From Tautonia rosea (GTDB taxonomy: Bacteria; Planctomycetota; Planctomycetia; Isosphaerales; Isosphaeraceae), in the NCBI RefSeq assembly GCF_012958305.1, contig NZ_JABBYO010000018.1:1-64000 (forward strand): a DNA stretch of 64,000 bases, read 5' to 3'. Positions within the stretch are counted from its first letter, which is position 1. Each line of letters opens with the position of its first letter. The position numbers and the translations under genes are program-made. Below, piece after piece: positions 1 through 9,216 of this stretch. Below the pieces are notes generated by a model. The model was not told the origin of the DNA, did not search any database, and saw only the letters and a program-made list of their open reading frames with translations.

Positions 1-1
1 A

Positions 2-964
2 GCCGCCATCGAATATGTGCGCTATTTGCGCTGTGTCGATGCCGAAGAAGCGCGCTTGAAGCCCGGCCTCCACCAGGCCCTCCGCGACTGGCGCGAGCGG
101 AAACAGCACGCCGTCCGACGCCGCGCCCAGGATCTCAAACACGATCCCGAAACCGTCATCACCGAATTGCATGAAAGCGCCTTTGGTATTGACTGGATGC
201 TCCGCCACTGGCGCACCTTGCACACCCTCCTCGTCTCCGGCCGAGGCTGGACCGGACGCGACCTGATCACCGCCCTGCACCTGCTCGGCCACCCGGCGAC
301 CTCCCCGACCGACCCGACCGGTGAACCCGCCCTCGTCTGGTCCCTCGCCGCCGCCGCCTTCCCGAAAGTGGTCCAACCCGCCACCGCCACCCCCGGCGAC
401 CCCTCCGCCGCCGATCGCCTCCGATCCTTCGTCGACCACCAGATCGCCCGCCTCGAAACCCTCCGCCCGATCGTCTGGGACGACGTCGACCGCCCCGAGG
501 CCGACGCCATCGAGGTCGCCGCCCTGATCGACACCAGCAAGGACGGCCAGCTCTGCCACCGCTACCGCCGCGACGCCTTCCGCGACTTCCACAAATCCCT
601 CAACGCCCTGACCCGCCTCCGCTCCGAACGCTCGAAGACCTTCGCCCGCGAGGCGAAGCTCATGGACGCCTCCCGCTCCCAGCACTCCGACCGCCCCGCC
701 TACGTCCCGCCTCCTCCCCCCGATTCCCGAAACGAACCCCCGTTCAACCCGGCGACCTCGCCCGACGATCGCCATAACCCAAAGCCAAAAAGCGAGATCC
801 GAAACGCAACCCCCGGAGCCTTCTCCTCCCCCGACCAGCGCACCGAAGGGCGCACCAACGAGCGCACCGAGGCCGATCGAACTGCTCCCGCCCCCCCTCC
901 AACCGCTCCGAGCCCCCCGCAAGCTCCCCCTTCCAGACGGACGACCGCCCCGGACCCCGCGTGA
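2..964 (+). CDS. Hypothetical protein, 5'-truncated by window edge
   Basis: The reading frame is open from the first bases of the window, so the true start lies upstream; the first possible internal start is a GTG at 17. The visible part is about 320 residues. The first ~210 are charged, Trp-rich and mostly helical (for example RYLRCVDAEEAR, then FGIDWMLRHWRTLHTLL). The last ~100 are a disordered tail rich in Pro, Arg and Thr. I see no catalytic motif, signal peptide or membrane segment. I do not recognise the family with certainty; the compositional style is common in planctomycete hypotheticals. It ends about 190 bases before the HAD phosphatase gene on the same strand. Confidence 0.6.
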   Translation, partial: AAIEYVRYLRCVDAEEARLKPGLHQALRDWRERKQHAVRRRAQDLKHDPETVITELHESAFGIDWMLRHWRTLHTLLVSGRGWTGRDLITALHLLGHPATSPTDPTGEPALVWSLAAAAFPKVVQPATATPGDPSAADRLRSFVDHQIARLETLRPIVWDDVDRPEADAIEVAALIDTSKDGQLCHRYRRDAFRDFHKSLNALTRLRSERSKTFAREAKLMDASRSQHSDRPAYVPPPPPDSRNEPPFNPATSPDDRHNPKPKSEIRNATPGAFSSPDQRTEGRTNERTEADRTAPAPPPTAPSPPQAPPSRRTTAPDPA

Positions 965-1150
965 CCTGACCGCCGACCTCCCCATCCCCCCGCCTTCGGG
1001 CCGGATCAACTCCCGGCCGGCGATCGTCCTCCGCGCCGATCCTCCGAGGCGATTCGGTTGCATCCCGGTGCCCCCCTCGGCCATCCTGGGGCGATCGCCC
1101 CGCCGCCACTCGGGGCCGACCTTCCCGCGGCTTGCATCGGAGGATACCTC

Positions 1151-1813
1151 GTGCGATACCCCTCGGTCCTCGTCACCGACTTCGACGGAACCCTCACCAC
1201 CCACGACTATTACAAGCTCGTCCGCGACCGCCTCGTCCCCGACGACACCCCCGACTACTGGGCCCTCTACCGCAACGGCCAGCTCTCCCACTTCGAGGCG
1301 CTTCGGGCCTACTTCGCCGCCGCCCGCCCCGACGAAGCCACCCACCTCGCCCTCGTCGATTCGATGGAGATCGACCCGAACCTGGCCGCTTCGGTGGCCG
1401 CGCTCAACGACCAGGGCTGGAAGGTGGTGGTCGTCTCCAGCGGCTGCCAGTGGTACATCGACCGCCTGCTCCGTCAGGCCGGGGTCAACCTTGAGGTCCA
1501 CGCCAACCCCGGCGCCCTCGAAGCGGGCCGCCTGGCCATGCACTGGCCGACCGACACCCTCTACCCCTCGAAGCAGACCGGCGTCGAGAAATCGGCCGTC
1601 GTCCGGGCCTTCCTCGAAGAAGGCCGCACCGTCGCCTACGCCGGAGACGGCTCGACCGACGTCGAGCCGTCCTTGCTTGTCCCCGCCGATCGCCGCTTCG
1701 CCCGCGCCGACCTGGCCGACGGCCTCCGCGAGCACGGCGAGTCCTTCCGCCCCTTCGAACGCTGGTCCGAGGTGGCCCACGCCCTGCTTGCCTCCACCGG
1801 GGAGTCCTCATGA
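1151..1813 (+). CDS. HAD-superfamily phosphatase (MtnX/SerB-like)
   Basis: This is a probable cytosolic phosphomonoesterase of the HAD superfamily. Motif I, DFDGTL, lies at residues 10-15, with Asp10 the expected nucleophile and Asp12 the acid/base. Motif II is the Ser pair in VVVVSSGCQWY, and motif III/IV is the acidic segment AYAGDGSTD near residue 180. Length, 220 residues, suits the MtnX / phosphoserine-phosphatase-like branch. I chose the GTG at 1151 because a GGAGG lies at 1139-1143 and motif I follows directly; a longer frame from 1058 would add a non-conserved Pro-rich leader. Its stop overlaps the start of the next gene by four bases (ATGA), so the two are translationally coupled. 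The substrate is unknown; a glycerophosphate-type molecule is inference from the neighbour. Confidence 0.8.
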   Translation: MRYPSVLVTDFDGTLTTHDYYKLVRDRLVPDDTPDYWALYRNGQLSHFEALRAYFAAARPDEATHLALVDSMEIDPNLAASVAALNDQGWKVVVVSSGCQWYIDRLLRQAGVNLEVHANPGALEAGRLAMHWPTDTLYPSKQTGVEKSAVVRAFLEEGRTVAYAGDGSTDVEPSLLVPADRRFARADLADGLREHGESFRPFERWSEVAHALLASTGESS

Positions 1814-2865
1814 GCGGCGGACGCACTCAGGTCGGCATCCCAACCTTCGTCCGGATCAAGCCCGGCGCGCTCGATCGCCTCGGCCTCTACGCGAGCCGCC
1901 ACGCGCATCGCCGGATCGCCCTGATCGTCAGCGAAGGGCTTCCGGCCGCGATCGTCGCCCGAGCCGAAGACGCCCTGAAGGCCGAAGGGGCGACGGCCGT
2001 CCATCGGATCGACGCCGGCGAGGCCAGCTTCGAGGCCGCCTCGGACCTCTTCGCCGCCTTGCCCCGAGACGCCGATGCCCTCATCGGCCTCGGCGGCGGC
2101 AAGGCGCTCGACGTGGCCAAGTACGTCGCCTTCCTCGTCGGCAAGCCGAGCTACGCCGTCCCCACCTCGCTGTCGAACGACGGCTTCTGCTCCCCCCAGT
2201 CCAGCCTCACCCTGCGCGGCGATCGCCGATCCTTGCCTGCCGCCTTGCCGTTCGCGGTCGTCGTCGATACGACCGTCTGCCTCGGCGCTCCTCGGCCCCT
2301 CTGGTGGTCCGGCGTCGGCGACCTCGCTGCCAAGGTCACGGCCGTGAAGGACTGGAAGCTCTCCTACCACGCCACCGGCGAGCCGGTCGACGACTTCGCC
2401 GCCTTGCTCTCCGACGCCACCGTCTCCCAGTTCTTCGCCCGACCCACCCACGACGACGAGGGGATGCGACTGCTCGGCACCGCCCTGATGCTCAACGGCA
2501 TCGCGATGGCCGTCTGCGGATCGTCTCGCCCCGCCAGCGGCGCCGAGCACCTGATCTCGCACGCCCTCGACGCCGGTTCCCAACGCCCCCGCCTGCACGG
2601 CCTTCAGGTCGGCGTCGCCACCTACCTCGTCAGCCGATTGCAAGGCGAAGGGACCGCCCGCATCGCCGACGCCTTCGACCGCACCGGCTTCTGGGACGGC
2701 ATCCGCGCCGATCCGTTCGTCACCTCCGAGTGGCTCGACGCCGTGCGCCGCGCCCCCCGCATTAACCCCGGCCGCTATACCATCCTTTCCTCGCGCGACT
2801 GCCTCGCCGAGGTTCGCGACCTCATCGCCACCGACGACCGCCTCAAACCCTGCTTCATCCCGTGA
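1810..2865 (+). CDS. sn-glycerol-1-phosphate dehydrogenase-like (AraM/EgsA family)
   Basis: Predicted NAD(P)-dependent reduction of dihydroxyacetone phosphate to sn-glycerol-1-phosphate, or a related dehydroquinate-synthase-fold reaction. The 351-residue protein shows the nucleotide-binding GGGK at 95-98, PTSLSNDG at 118-125, GVGD at 168-171 and PASGAEHLISH around 241-251. Asp171, His247 and His263 sit where the zinc ligands of characterised G1P dehydrogenases are expected. This family makes the archaeal lipid backbone; bacterial members such as Bacillus AraM make heptaprenylglyceryl phosphate. It is coupled by ATGA overlap to the HAD phosphatase upstream, which suggests a dehydrogenase-phosphatase pathway yielding a dephosphorylated polyol. 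Family assignment is strong; the physiological product is not known. Confidence 0.82.
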   Translation: MSGGRTQVGIPTFVRIKPGALDRLGLYASRHAHRRIALIVSEGLPAAIVARAEDALKAEGATAVHRIDAGEASFEAASDLFAALPRDADALIGLGGGKALDVAKYVAFLVGKPSYAVPTSLSNDGFCSPQSSLTLRGDRRSLPAALPFAVVVDTTVCLGAPRPLWWSGVGDLAAKVTAVKDWKLSYHATGEPVDDFAALLSDATVSQFFARPTHDDEGMRLLGTALMLNGIAMAVCGSSRPASGAEHLISHALDAGSQRPRLHGLQVGVATYLVSRLQGEGTARIADAFDRTGFWDGIRADPFVTSEWLDAVRRAPRINPGRYTILSSRDCLAEVRDLIATDDRLKPCFIP

Positions 2866-3133
2866 TCCGGCCAATCGCTGTTCACCGTCCTGTCCGAGAT
2901 GTCGTATGAAGAGAGAGACAGACCGACAGACGAACATCCCCCGGCCTTGACATCCAGGACTCGAAGCACTCATGGCCGCCGATCCCAGGAAAGACGCCTT
3001 GGTTTGGCTTCGAAACCGATCACACGCGAGAATTTCCCAAAGATCCCGGTCCTCTTGAACGTATTCACCACAGTGAAACGGGCCGATTGGTGCGGCCCTG
3101 AAGGAGAAACTCCAGGGAACTCCAAGGTGGCTG

Positions 3134-4318
3134 ATGCGCGTTGCAATCCTCCCAAGTCTGACGACGGCTCTGATGGCCCTGGCAATCGCTCCGGCCTTGG
3201 CCCTCGGTGATGAGGTCAACGACACGGCCGGCGCCCGTTATCGTGAAGCGATTCAAGAGGCGAGCCAGGCCATCGCCGAGGGGAACCCAGACCGGGTCCT
3301 CGACCTGCTCGACGTGACCGACCCCGCGCTCCGCGGGTTCGAGTTCGAGGCCCTCGATCGCGCCGCCCGGTTCGGTCAGCAAGGTGGGTCGGGCCTGGCG
3401 ATCGATCGCGTTGCCACCCCCGAGGGCGTCCAGGCCCGATACGGCCGACTCAACCCGGTGACGCTCGACGTCGCCTTCATCTGCGCCGACGGCACGATCC
3501 GGGTCCGCCCCTTGAGGAACCCCGACGCGCCGTTCCGAGTCGTCGAGGCCTCGACCGATCGCCTCTGGTCCGGGGCCTTCAGCCTCGACGGCTCGACCTT
3601 CGCCGCCGGAGACGAGCAAGGAACCGTCACCGTCTGGAACGCAACGACCTGGGAGCAAGTCGCCTCAGCTTCGGTCGGCAATCGACCCGTCCGGGAACTG
3701 GCCGTCGCTCCCGACGGCTCGGCCTTCGCCGCCGAGGGGGAAACATCGATGGTCCTCTGGGATGTTCACGCCAACCGCAAGATCGGCGACGTCGGCGAGC
3801 GGTATAACTTCGGCGAAGGAATCGCCTTCAGCCCCGACGGCCGGCTCGTCGCCTCGGGAGGAATGTTTGACGTGCTCCTGTTCGACGCAAAGACGGCCGA
3901 GCCGGTCCGATCGTTCGAGCACGCCTCCTACACCATGACCCTCGCCTTCGGCCCCGACGCTTCCCGAATCGCCAGCGCGACCCGAGGCAACATCTCCCGC
4001 CTACTGGCGGTCTTCGAGGTCGAGTCCGGCCGCAAGCGCTTCGATCGCCAGCCGGCTGAGAAGTATGTGCTTGGCATCGCCTTCAGCCCCAACGGCCGCC
4101 GCCTGGCCGCGACCGGATGCGACAACGCCCTCTTGATCCTCGATGCTGACTCGGGAGCCGAGATCGTCCGCTGGCCGCGATCAGTTTGCGGTAATCTGCC
4201 GACCTTCTCGGCCGACGGCCGCGTTCTTGCCTGGTCCGAGCCGGGAGGACTCATGGTCATCGACCTCGACACCACGCCCGACCCCGACCGCGCCCCGGAG
4301 CCGGTCCCGGCCCCATGA
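3134..4318 (+). CDS. Secreted WD40-repeat protein
   Basis: A 394-residue protein with a clear N-terminal signal peptide (residues 1-24, ending ALALG). A short helical segment (35-85) resembles the linker often found before planctomycete WD40 propellers. From about residue 95 to 385 there are repeated WD40 blades, recognisable by AFSPDGRLVASGG, FSPNGRRLAATG and similar FSPDG-type strands. Such propellers act as interaction scaffolds; no enzyme domain is visible. It is transcribed toward the kinase gene, which also carries WD40 repeats, and the two genes are convergent with hairpins between them. A partner cannot be named from sequence. Confidence 0.75.
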   Translation: MRVAILPSLTTALMALAIAPALALGDEVNDTAGARYREAIQEASQAIAEGNPDRVLDLLDVTDPALRGFEFEALDRAARFGQQGGSGLAIDRVATPEGVQARYGRLNPVTLDVAFICADGTIRVRPLRNPDAPFRVVEASTDRLWSGAFSLDGSTFAAGDEQGTVTVWNATTWEQVASASVGNRPVRELAVAPDGSAFAAEGETSMVLWDVHANRKIGDVGERYNFGEGIAFSPDGRLVASGGMFDVLLFDAKTAEPVRSFEHASYTMTLAFGPDASRIASATRGNISRLLAVFEVESGRKRFDRQPAEKYVLGIAFSPNGRRLAATGCDNALLILDADSGAEIVRWPRSVCGNLPTFSADGRVLAWSEPGGLMVIDLDTTPDPDRAPEPVPAP

Positions 4319-4376
4319 GCCTCGCCCGAATTACGTTAAAACTTTGGCCATGTCAGCATAAGTCGATCTGTAGACG

Positions 4377-4414
4377 GGGCCCGCTTCGGCAAATCCCGGA
4401 CCGAGGGCGGGCCC
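4377..4414 (+). terminator. GC-rich hairpin after the WD40 gene
   Basis: Inverted repeat GGGCCCGC (4377-4384) / GCGGGCCC (4407-4414), about 60 bases past the WD40 stop. No T-run follows, so it is a weak intrinsic terminator candidate on this strand. Confidence 0.45.
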
Positions 4415-4492
4415 TGCCCGTTCGATCGCGATGCCTGGCCTCCTGCCCGTGAACCCATCGATCGATTGCGGTGCCCGGCCTCCGATCCTCGG

Positions 4493-4524
4493 CGCCCGGG
4501 GGGTGTCCTTCCGGACCCCGGGCG
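4493..4524 (-). terminator. Hairpin downstream of the kinase gene
   Basis: Perfect nine-base arms CGCCCGGGG (4493-4501) / CCCCGGGCG (4516-4524), with further GTCC/GGAC pairing inside. It lies about 20 bases beyond the kinase stop on the minus strand. There is no clear T-tract. Confidence 0.5.
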
Positions 4525-4544
4525 GGGGAGCCGGGCCGGGTCCG

Positions 4545-7500
4545 TTACCAGTCGAGGTGCAGCGCGGCCAGTTCCGAGCGAAGCGCGTGCAGGTCCCAGA
4601 CCTCGACCACGCGGTCCTCGGGCGATCGGAAGTCGAGGCTGGCCAGGTGGCGGCCGTCGGGGCTGAAGGTCAGGCCGAGGATCGGATCGCGACGCCGAGG
4701 GAGCCGCAGCAACCGGCGAGGGGAGGGATTGCGGAGGTCGCCCAGTTCCCAGAGGTTCAAGACCCCGCCACCGTCGCCAATCGCCAGCAATCGGCCATCG
4801 GGGCTGAATGCGACGGAGAGCGTCCAGCGGGTCGCGCTCGGGTCGGGCGATGGGAACTCGGCGACGACCGTCCAGGAGTCGGTGGTGATCAACCGGGCAT
4901 CACCGGCCTCGCCCCCCAGCACCAGCAGGCGGCCGTCGGGGCTCAGGGCGAGACTGCGGCACAACTCGAATTCGGGCAAGGCGATCGGCTTGGGCCGGTT
5001 CCCCTCGCCATCGATCGCCCAGGCGTGCAGGTCGCCCCGATCGAGGAAGTAGAGGGTCAGGCCGTCGGGGCTGAGCACGGTCGTCGGCTGGAACGGTTCT
5101 CGGGGAACGCTCGGCTGGGCGCGATCGCCTCGGCCCGAGAGTTCCAATCGGTTCAAGGTGCCCGGTCCGCCGCGGTCGTCGGCCCTCCAGAGCCAGAACT
5201 CGAAGGGGGGCCTCCAGGAGCCTCGGGAGCGCCCCGAGCCCGAGCCGTCTCGATCGCCGTCCCGATCGCGGCGGGACGCCTCTTCCAGGCGGAGGTCGAA
5301 CTCGCGGAGCACCAGCGCGGTCCGGCCGTCGGCCGACTGTGCCATCAGGCGGAGGCCGCTGGTGGGGGCCGTCGCATCGGTCTGAGGGGGCCACGGGGTT
5401 CCGTCGATCGGCTCGGAGGCGTCGGGCGAGGCGAAGCGGGCGAGGCCCTCGGGACCGAAGGCAAGCACCCGGCCCTCGGGGTCGAAGGCCAGGGCCGCGG
5501 ACTGTCCTTCCTCCCGTTCCCAGGGTCGGGCTCGGGTCGGGCAGTGGTCGGGATGCCAGACGCGCGGGGCGTCATGGTGCAGGGGGAGCAGCATCAGCCC
5601 ATCGGGGCCGAAGCTAGGCAAGCGGGTCGGCTCGTCGGTGGGAATCTCGAAGCCGACCCGGCCGATCGGCTCGACGATCGACCAGACCTCGGTCGTTGGT
5701 CCCGAGGCCACCAGCAGGGTCCGGCCATCCGCAAAGGCAACATCCTGCACCCAGGTCGCCGTCGGAATCGAGGCGACCGGCGCATTGGCCGCCGGGTCCC
5801 AGATCTCGACCCCGGTGGTCCGGCCCGCCGTGACCAGCAGCCGGCCGCTCGGGCTGAACCGGAGCATCCGGACGAACCCTTCGCTCAGGCCGGGCAACGG
5901 CACGGCCGGCGACCCGGACCAGGGGTCCACCTCCCAAAGCTGCACCCGGCCATCTCCGGCCGCGGCGATCAGGCCTCCCGGCCCGACCGTCAAGGCCGTC
6001 AGGCCGATCCCGGTGTCGAAGCCGGACAGCCGGCCGCCGTCGTCGGCATCGAAGATCACCAGGCGCGTCTCCGGAGCCGTCCGACCGACGACCACCGTCT
6101 TGCCCTCCGGGTCGAACTCGACCAGCGGCCAGGGGGGAATCCGAAAGCCGGGCTCGAAGGTGATCTCGTCGAGCGTTGCCAGGGGAGCGGGAGAGGCGTC
6201 GATGTCCCAGAGGCGAACCCGAAGGCCGACGGTCGACACGCGCGACCCGCGGCCCGACCGACCCGAGTCGTCGTCCGATGCCTCGCCGTTCTCCGACCCC
6301 TCGGCCGGGGGGCGAGGAATCGCCTCAATCGTCACGAGCCGATGGCCCTGCCTCGGAGCGAGCAGGCCGAGCACCTCGGCGCCATCGAGATCCAGCGGCC
6401 GAACCGACCCGCTATCCGGATCCACGAGCAAAATGCCCGTTCCCTCGGGGTTCAGCACCGCGATCGACGGGCCAACGACCGCCAGGTGCGGTCCCCAGGC
6501 TCCTCGTCGAGGGGAGCCCGATGGCCTCGACTCCTCGTCCCCTTCGGCCTCGGCTCGGACCCGGGGCAGGCGAAGGGGAATCGTCAACAGGGCAATCCGG
6601 TCATTGGGATCCCAGAGGGTGAGGGTCTCGCCATCCTCGCTCAGCACGGCCAGGTGATGGGGGGTATCGTCCTCGGACTCGACGAGGGAGACGAGGCCGC
6701 GGACCCGGCCGGTCGCCAGGCTCGGCCGGTCCTCGACATCCCGAGCGGCCAGCAGTTCCAGGGCCTCGTCGCGCAGCGCCACCCGCATCGATTCCTCGGG
6801 GGCCAGCGCGGCGGCCTCGCGGAGCTTCGCCCGCCCTTCGTCGCGGCGGCGGGGCATGGTCGAGGCCCGCAAGACCGGCAACTGGCTGAGCAGCTCGCCG
6901 GCTCGGGCCACCTGTTCGGCCCGCGTCGCGTCCCGCTGTTTTTCCAGGGCCGCGGCCAGTTCGCGCTGAAAGACCAGGGCCCGGTCTCGTTCATTGGCAA
7001 CCCGGACGTAGGCGACGGTCGCGGTGATGAGGATGGCCGCGGCGGCGATCGTGGTGATGATCGACGCGGTCGGGTGCCGCTGGACGAGCCGCCAGGTGCG
7101 GCCGATGGGGCTGATTCGGCGGGCCTCGACCGGCTCGAAGTTGAGAAAGCGGCCGAGGTCGTCGGCCAGCTCGGCGGCCGATTCGTAGCGGTCGCCCGGG
7201 CGCTTGCTCATGGCCTTCAGGACGATCGTTTCCAGGTCGCGAGGCAGGCGACGGGCGAAGCGTCGCAGCGGGGGCGGGTCGCGGTCGACGATCTGGCGGA
7301 CCAGCTCGGCAGAGGTCTGGCCGTCGAACGGCGGGCGGAGGGTCAACAGTTCGTAGAGGGTAGCCCCCAGGCTGTAGACGTCGGTGGCCGGGCCGATCGG
7401 TCGGCCGTCGGCCTGCTCGGGGCTCATGTAGCGAGGGGTGCCGACCGGGCCGTCTCCTCGGGTCTGCCCAGGGTCTTCGAGGCGGCGGGCGAGGCCGAAG

Positions 7501-8411
7501 TCGGCGACCCAGACGATCCCCCGAGCGTCGACCAGGAGGTTCGACGGCTTCACGTCGCGGTGGATGATCCCCCGCCGATGGGCGTAGGCCAGCGCCTCAG
7601 CCGCCTGCTTGCCGACGCGGGCGACCCATCGGTAATACTCCGAGCCGGTCGGGGGGACGAACGCGGGGGGGCGGTCGTCGATCCGAGACGGATCGGCCGC
7701 GAGCCGGACCCGTCTCGACCACGATCCGGGCGTGTCGCCGCCGGCCGTCTGGCTGGGCAGCGACAGCAGGCCGGAGCCGACGCTGTCGTCTCGGGCCGCT
7801 GTAGACTCGTTGCGGTCGGTCGGCATCGGGCTGCGACCGCTCGGCGAACCGGAGGCGGTCATCCGGTCCCTCCGCAAGACGCGCAAGACCCGGTCGAGCC
7901 CGCTCCCCTCGATCCGCTGCATCGCGTAGTAGCAAAGACCGCCGACCTGGCCCACGTCGAAGACCGGCACGATGTGGGTGTGGTGCAGCCCCGCGGCCGT
8001 CTTCGCCTCGTTCAGGAATCGCCGACGGCCCGACGACCCCGGCGCGGCATGGCCGCCGAGGATCTTCAAGGCCACCGGCCGATCGAGATCCACGTGAACC
8101 GCCTCGTAGACGACCCCCATGCCCCCTCGACCCAGTTCCCGGACGATCCGGTACCCAGCCACCCGGTAGCCGGCGGCCAGGCGGCTCGACCCGACGCCGC
8201 CGGGACCGGTCCCTGATCCGACGAGCCCCTGAACCAGGGCCAGGCCATCGAGGGCTTCGCGCAGCTCGTCGGCCAGGTCCGGGTACGACTGGACGAAGGC
8301 GTCGGGCTCGGGAGCCCGGCCTGCCTCGGCCAGCTCCAGATACGCCTCGATCGCCTCGCCGAGGCGTTCGTCCCGGTCACTGGCTTCGGTCCCTGCGTGC
8401 TGCAACGCCAT
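4545..8411 (-). CDS. Ser/Thr protein kinase with C-terminal WD40 repeats
   Basis: A 1288-residue Hanks-type kinase, probably a membrane-anchored signalling protein. An N-terminal ~80-residue segment precedes the kinase domain. The glycine loop GRGGMG is at 94-99, the ATP-binding Lys at 116 (VALK), HRDVKPSN at 284-291 and DFG at 304-306, so it should be active. Between about 180 and 258 the kinase domain carries an unusual Ser/Pro/Arg-rich insertion. A single membrane helix lies near 449-472, followed by a short coiled region and then a long region of WD40-like blades to the end. The ECF sigma factor gene lies 142 bases upstream on the same strand, a pairing typical of planctomycetes, so kinase and sigma factor may form one signalling unit. 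Confidence 0.9.
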   Translation of the reverse strand: MALQHAGTEASDRDERLGEAIEAYLELAEAGRAPEPDAFVQSYPDLADELREALDGLALVQGLVGSGTGPGGVGSSRLAAGYRVAGYRIVRELGRGGMGVVYEAVHVDLDRPVALKILGGHAAPGSSGRRRFLNEAKTAAGLHHTHIVPVFDVGQVGGLCYYAMQRIEGSGLDRVLRVLRRDRMTASGSPSGRSPMPTDRNESTAARDDSVGSGLLSLPSQTAGGDTPGSWSRRVRLAADPSRIDDRPPAFVPPTGSEYYRWVARVGKQAAEALAYAHRRGIIHRDVKPSNLLVDARGIVWVADFGLARRLEDPGQTRGDGPVGTPRYMSPEQADGRPIGPATDVYSLGATLYELLTLRPPFDGQTSAELVRQIVDRDPPPLRRFARRLPRDLETIVLKAMSKRPGDRYESAAELADDLGRFLNFEPVEARRISPIGRTWRLVQRHPTASIITTIAAAAILITATVAYVRVANERDRALVFQRELAAALEKQRDATRAEQVARAGELLSQLPVLRASTMPRRRDEGRAKLREAAALAPEESMRVALRDEALELLAARDVEDRPSLATGRVRGLVSLVESEDDTPHHLAVLSEDGETLTLWDPNDRIALLTIPLRLPRVRAEAEGDEESRPSGSPRRGAWGPHLAVVGPSIAVLNPEGTGILLVDPDSGSVRPLDLDGAEVLGLLAPRQGHRLVTIEAIPRPPAEGSENGEASDDDSGRSGRGSRVSTVGLRVRLWDIDASPAPLATLDEITFEPGFRIPPWPLVEFDPEGKTVVVGRTAPETRLVIFDADDGGRLSGFDTGIGLTALTVGPGGLIAAAGDGRVQLWEVDPWSGSPAVPLPGLSEGFVRMLRFSPSGRLLVTAGRTTGVEIWDPAANAPVASIPTATWVQDVAFADGRTLLVASGPTTEVWSIVEPIGRVGFEIPTDEPTRLPSFGPDGLMLLPLHHDAPRVWHPDHCPTRARPWEREEGQSAALAFDPEGRVLAFGPEGLARFASPDASEPIDGTPWPPQTDATAPTSGLRLMAQSADGRTALVLREFDLRLEEASRRDRDGDRDGSGSGRSRGSWRPPFEFWLWRADDRGGPGTLNRLELSGRGDRAQPSVPREPFQPTTVLSPDGLTLYFLDRGDLHAWAIDGEGNRPKPIALPEFELCRSLALSPDGRLLVLGGEAGDARLITTDSWTVVAEFPSPDPSATRWTLSVAFSPDGRLLAIGDGGGVLNLWELGDLRNPSPRRLLRLPRRRDPILGLTFSPDGRHLASLDFRSPEDRVVEVWDLHALRSELAALHLDW

Positions 8412-8553
8412 GATGGGCCCTCAAAGGAGCGGAGATCGACGGGTCAAAGCGGTTGGCCGTTGAGGGGACGTGGCCGCGATCCGATGGCGAAAGGAGAAGG
8501 AGGCGGAACCTCCTTGCACTTCTTCAAGCGTTCTTCAGGCCCGGCTCGGCCCC

Positions 8554-9216
8554 TCAATCTTCTTCGAACCGCAAGGAACCGCCCGGCGGGCCTTCAAGGG
8601 TCTGCTTCAGGCGCTTGAGCCCCTTGGCCCAGAGGCCTCGGACGACCTTGCGGCCCACGCCCATCTGCTCGCCGATGGCTTCGAACGACTGATTTTCGGC
8701 GTGATAGCGCCAGAGGACCTCGGCCTCGGCCTCGGGCAGGTCGGTCAGCGCGTCGGCGAGCAGGACGATCAGCTCGCGACGGCTGGCCTGTTCGCTCGGG
8801 CTGGTCTGGCTCAGGGCGAGCACGTCGAGCAACCGCCCGCCATCACCACCTCCGGAGGGTAATCCGCCCCCTTCGGCGTCCCAGGGAGCATCGAGCGGCA
8901 TGGCCTTCACATCGCCGATCCGCTTGGCTCGGCTGTGGTAGCGGCCCAGATCGGCCAGCTTTTGCCCGACCAGTCGCCGCAGCCAGCCGACCAGCGCCGC
9001 CTCGTTTTGCCCGGTGAACGAGGGGAACTGGCGGACGACCTCGACCAAGGTCTCCTGAACCACGTCGGACAGCTCGACCCGCTCTCGGAGCCTCGGCCCC
9101 ATGCCCGATCGGACCACCATGCGCAGGTAGTTCCGGTAGAGGTTGCACAGTTCTCCCAGCGCTTCGGTCCGTCCGGATCGGGCCTCAGCCATCAGTTCGG
9201 TCGGTCCGGAAGTCAT
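8554..9216 (-). CDS. ECF RNA polymerase sigma factor (planctomycete type)
   Basis: A 220-residue sigma-70 family protein of extracytoplasmic-function type. Region 2 is visible in LRMVVRSGMGPRLRERVELSD followed by VVQETLVEVVRQF; region 4 is the helix-turn-helix LPEAEAEVLWRYHAENQSFEAI and GEQMGVGRKVVRGLWAKGL. I chose ATG 9216 because a GGAGG lies nine bases upstream; the frame extends to 9375 but the extra 53 residues look non-coding. The Ser/Thr kinase gene follows on the same strand, so signalling through kinase phosphorylation rather than a classical anti-sigma factor is plausible; this is inferred from known planctomycete ECF/kinase pairings. No anti-sigma gene is adjacent. Confidence 0.87.
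   Translation of the reverse strand: MTSGPTELMAEARSGRTEALGELCNLYRNYLRMVVRSGMGPRLRERVELSDVVQETLVEVVRQFPSFTGQNEAALVGWLRRLVGQKLADLGRYHSRAKRIGDVKAMPLDAPWDAEGGGLPSGGGDGGRLLDVLALSQTSPSEQASRRELIVLLADALTDLPEAEAEVLWRYHAENQSFEAIGEQMGVGRKVVRGLWAKGLKRLKQTLEGPPGGSLRFEED

Noticed and set aside
4431-8216. A 1261-codon plus-strand frame opposite the kinase gene
   Set aside because: It is the antisense shadow of the long GC-rich kinase gene; the kinase frame has all conserved motifs.
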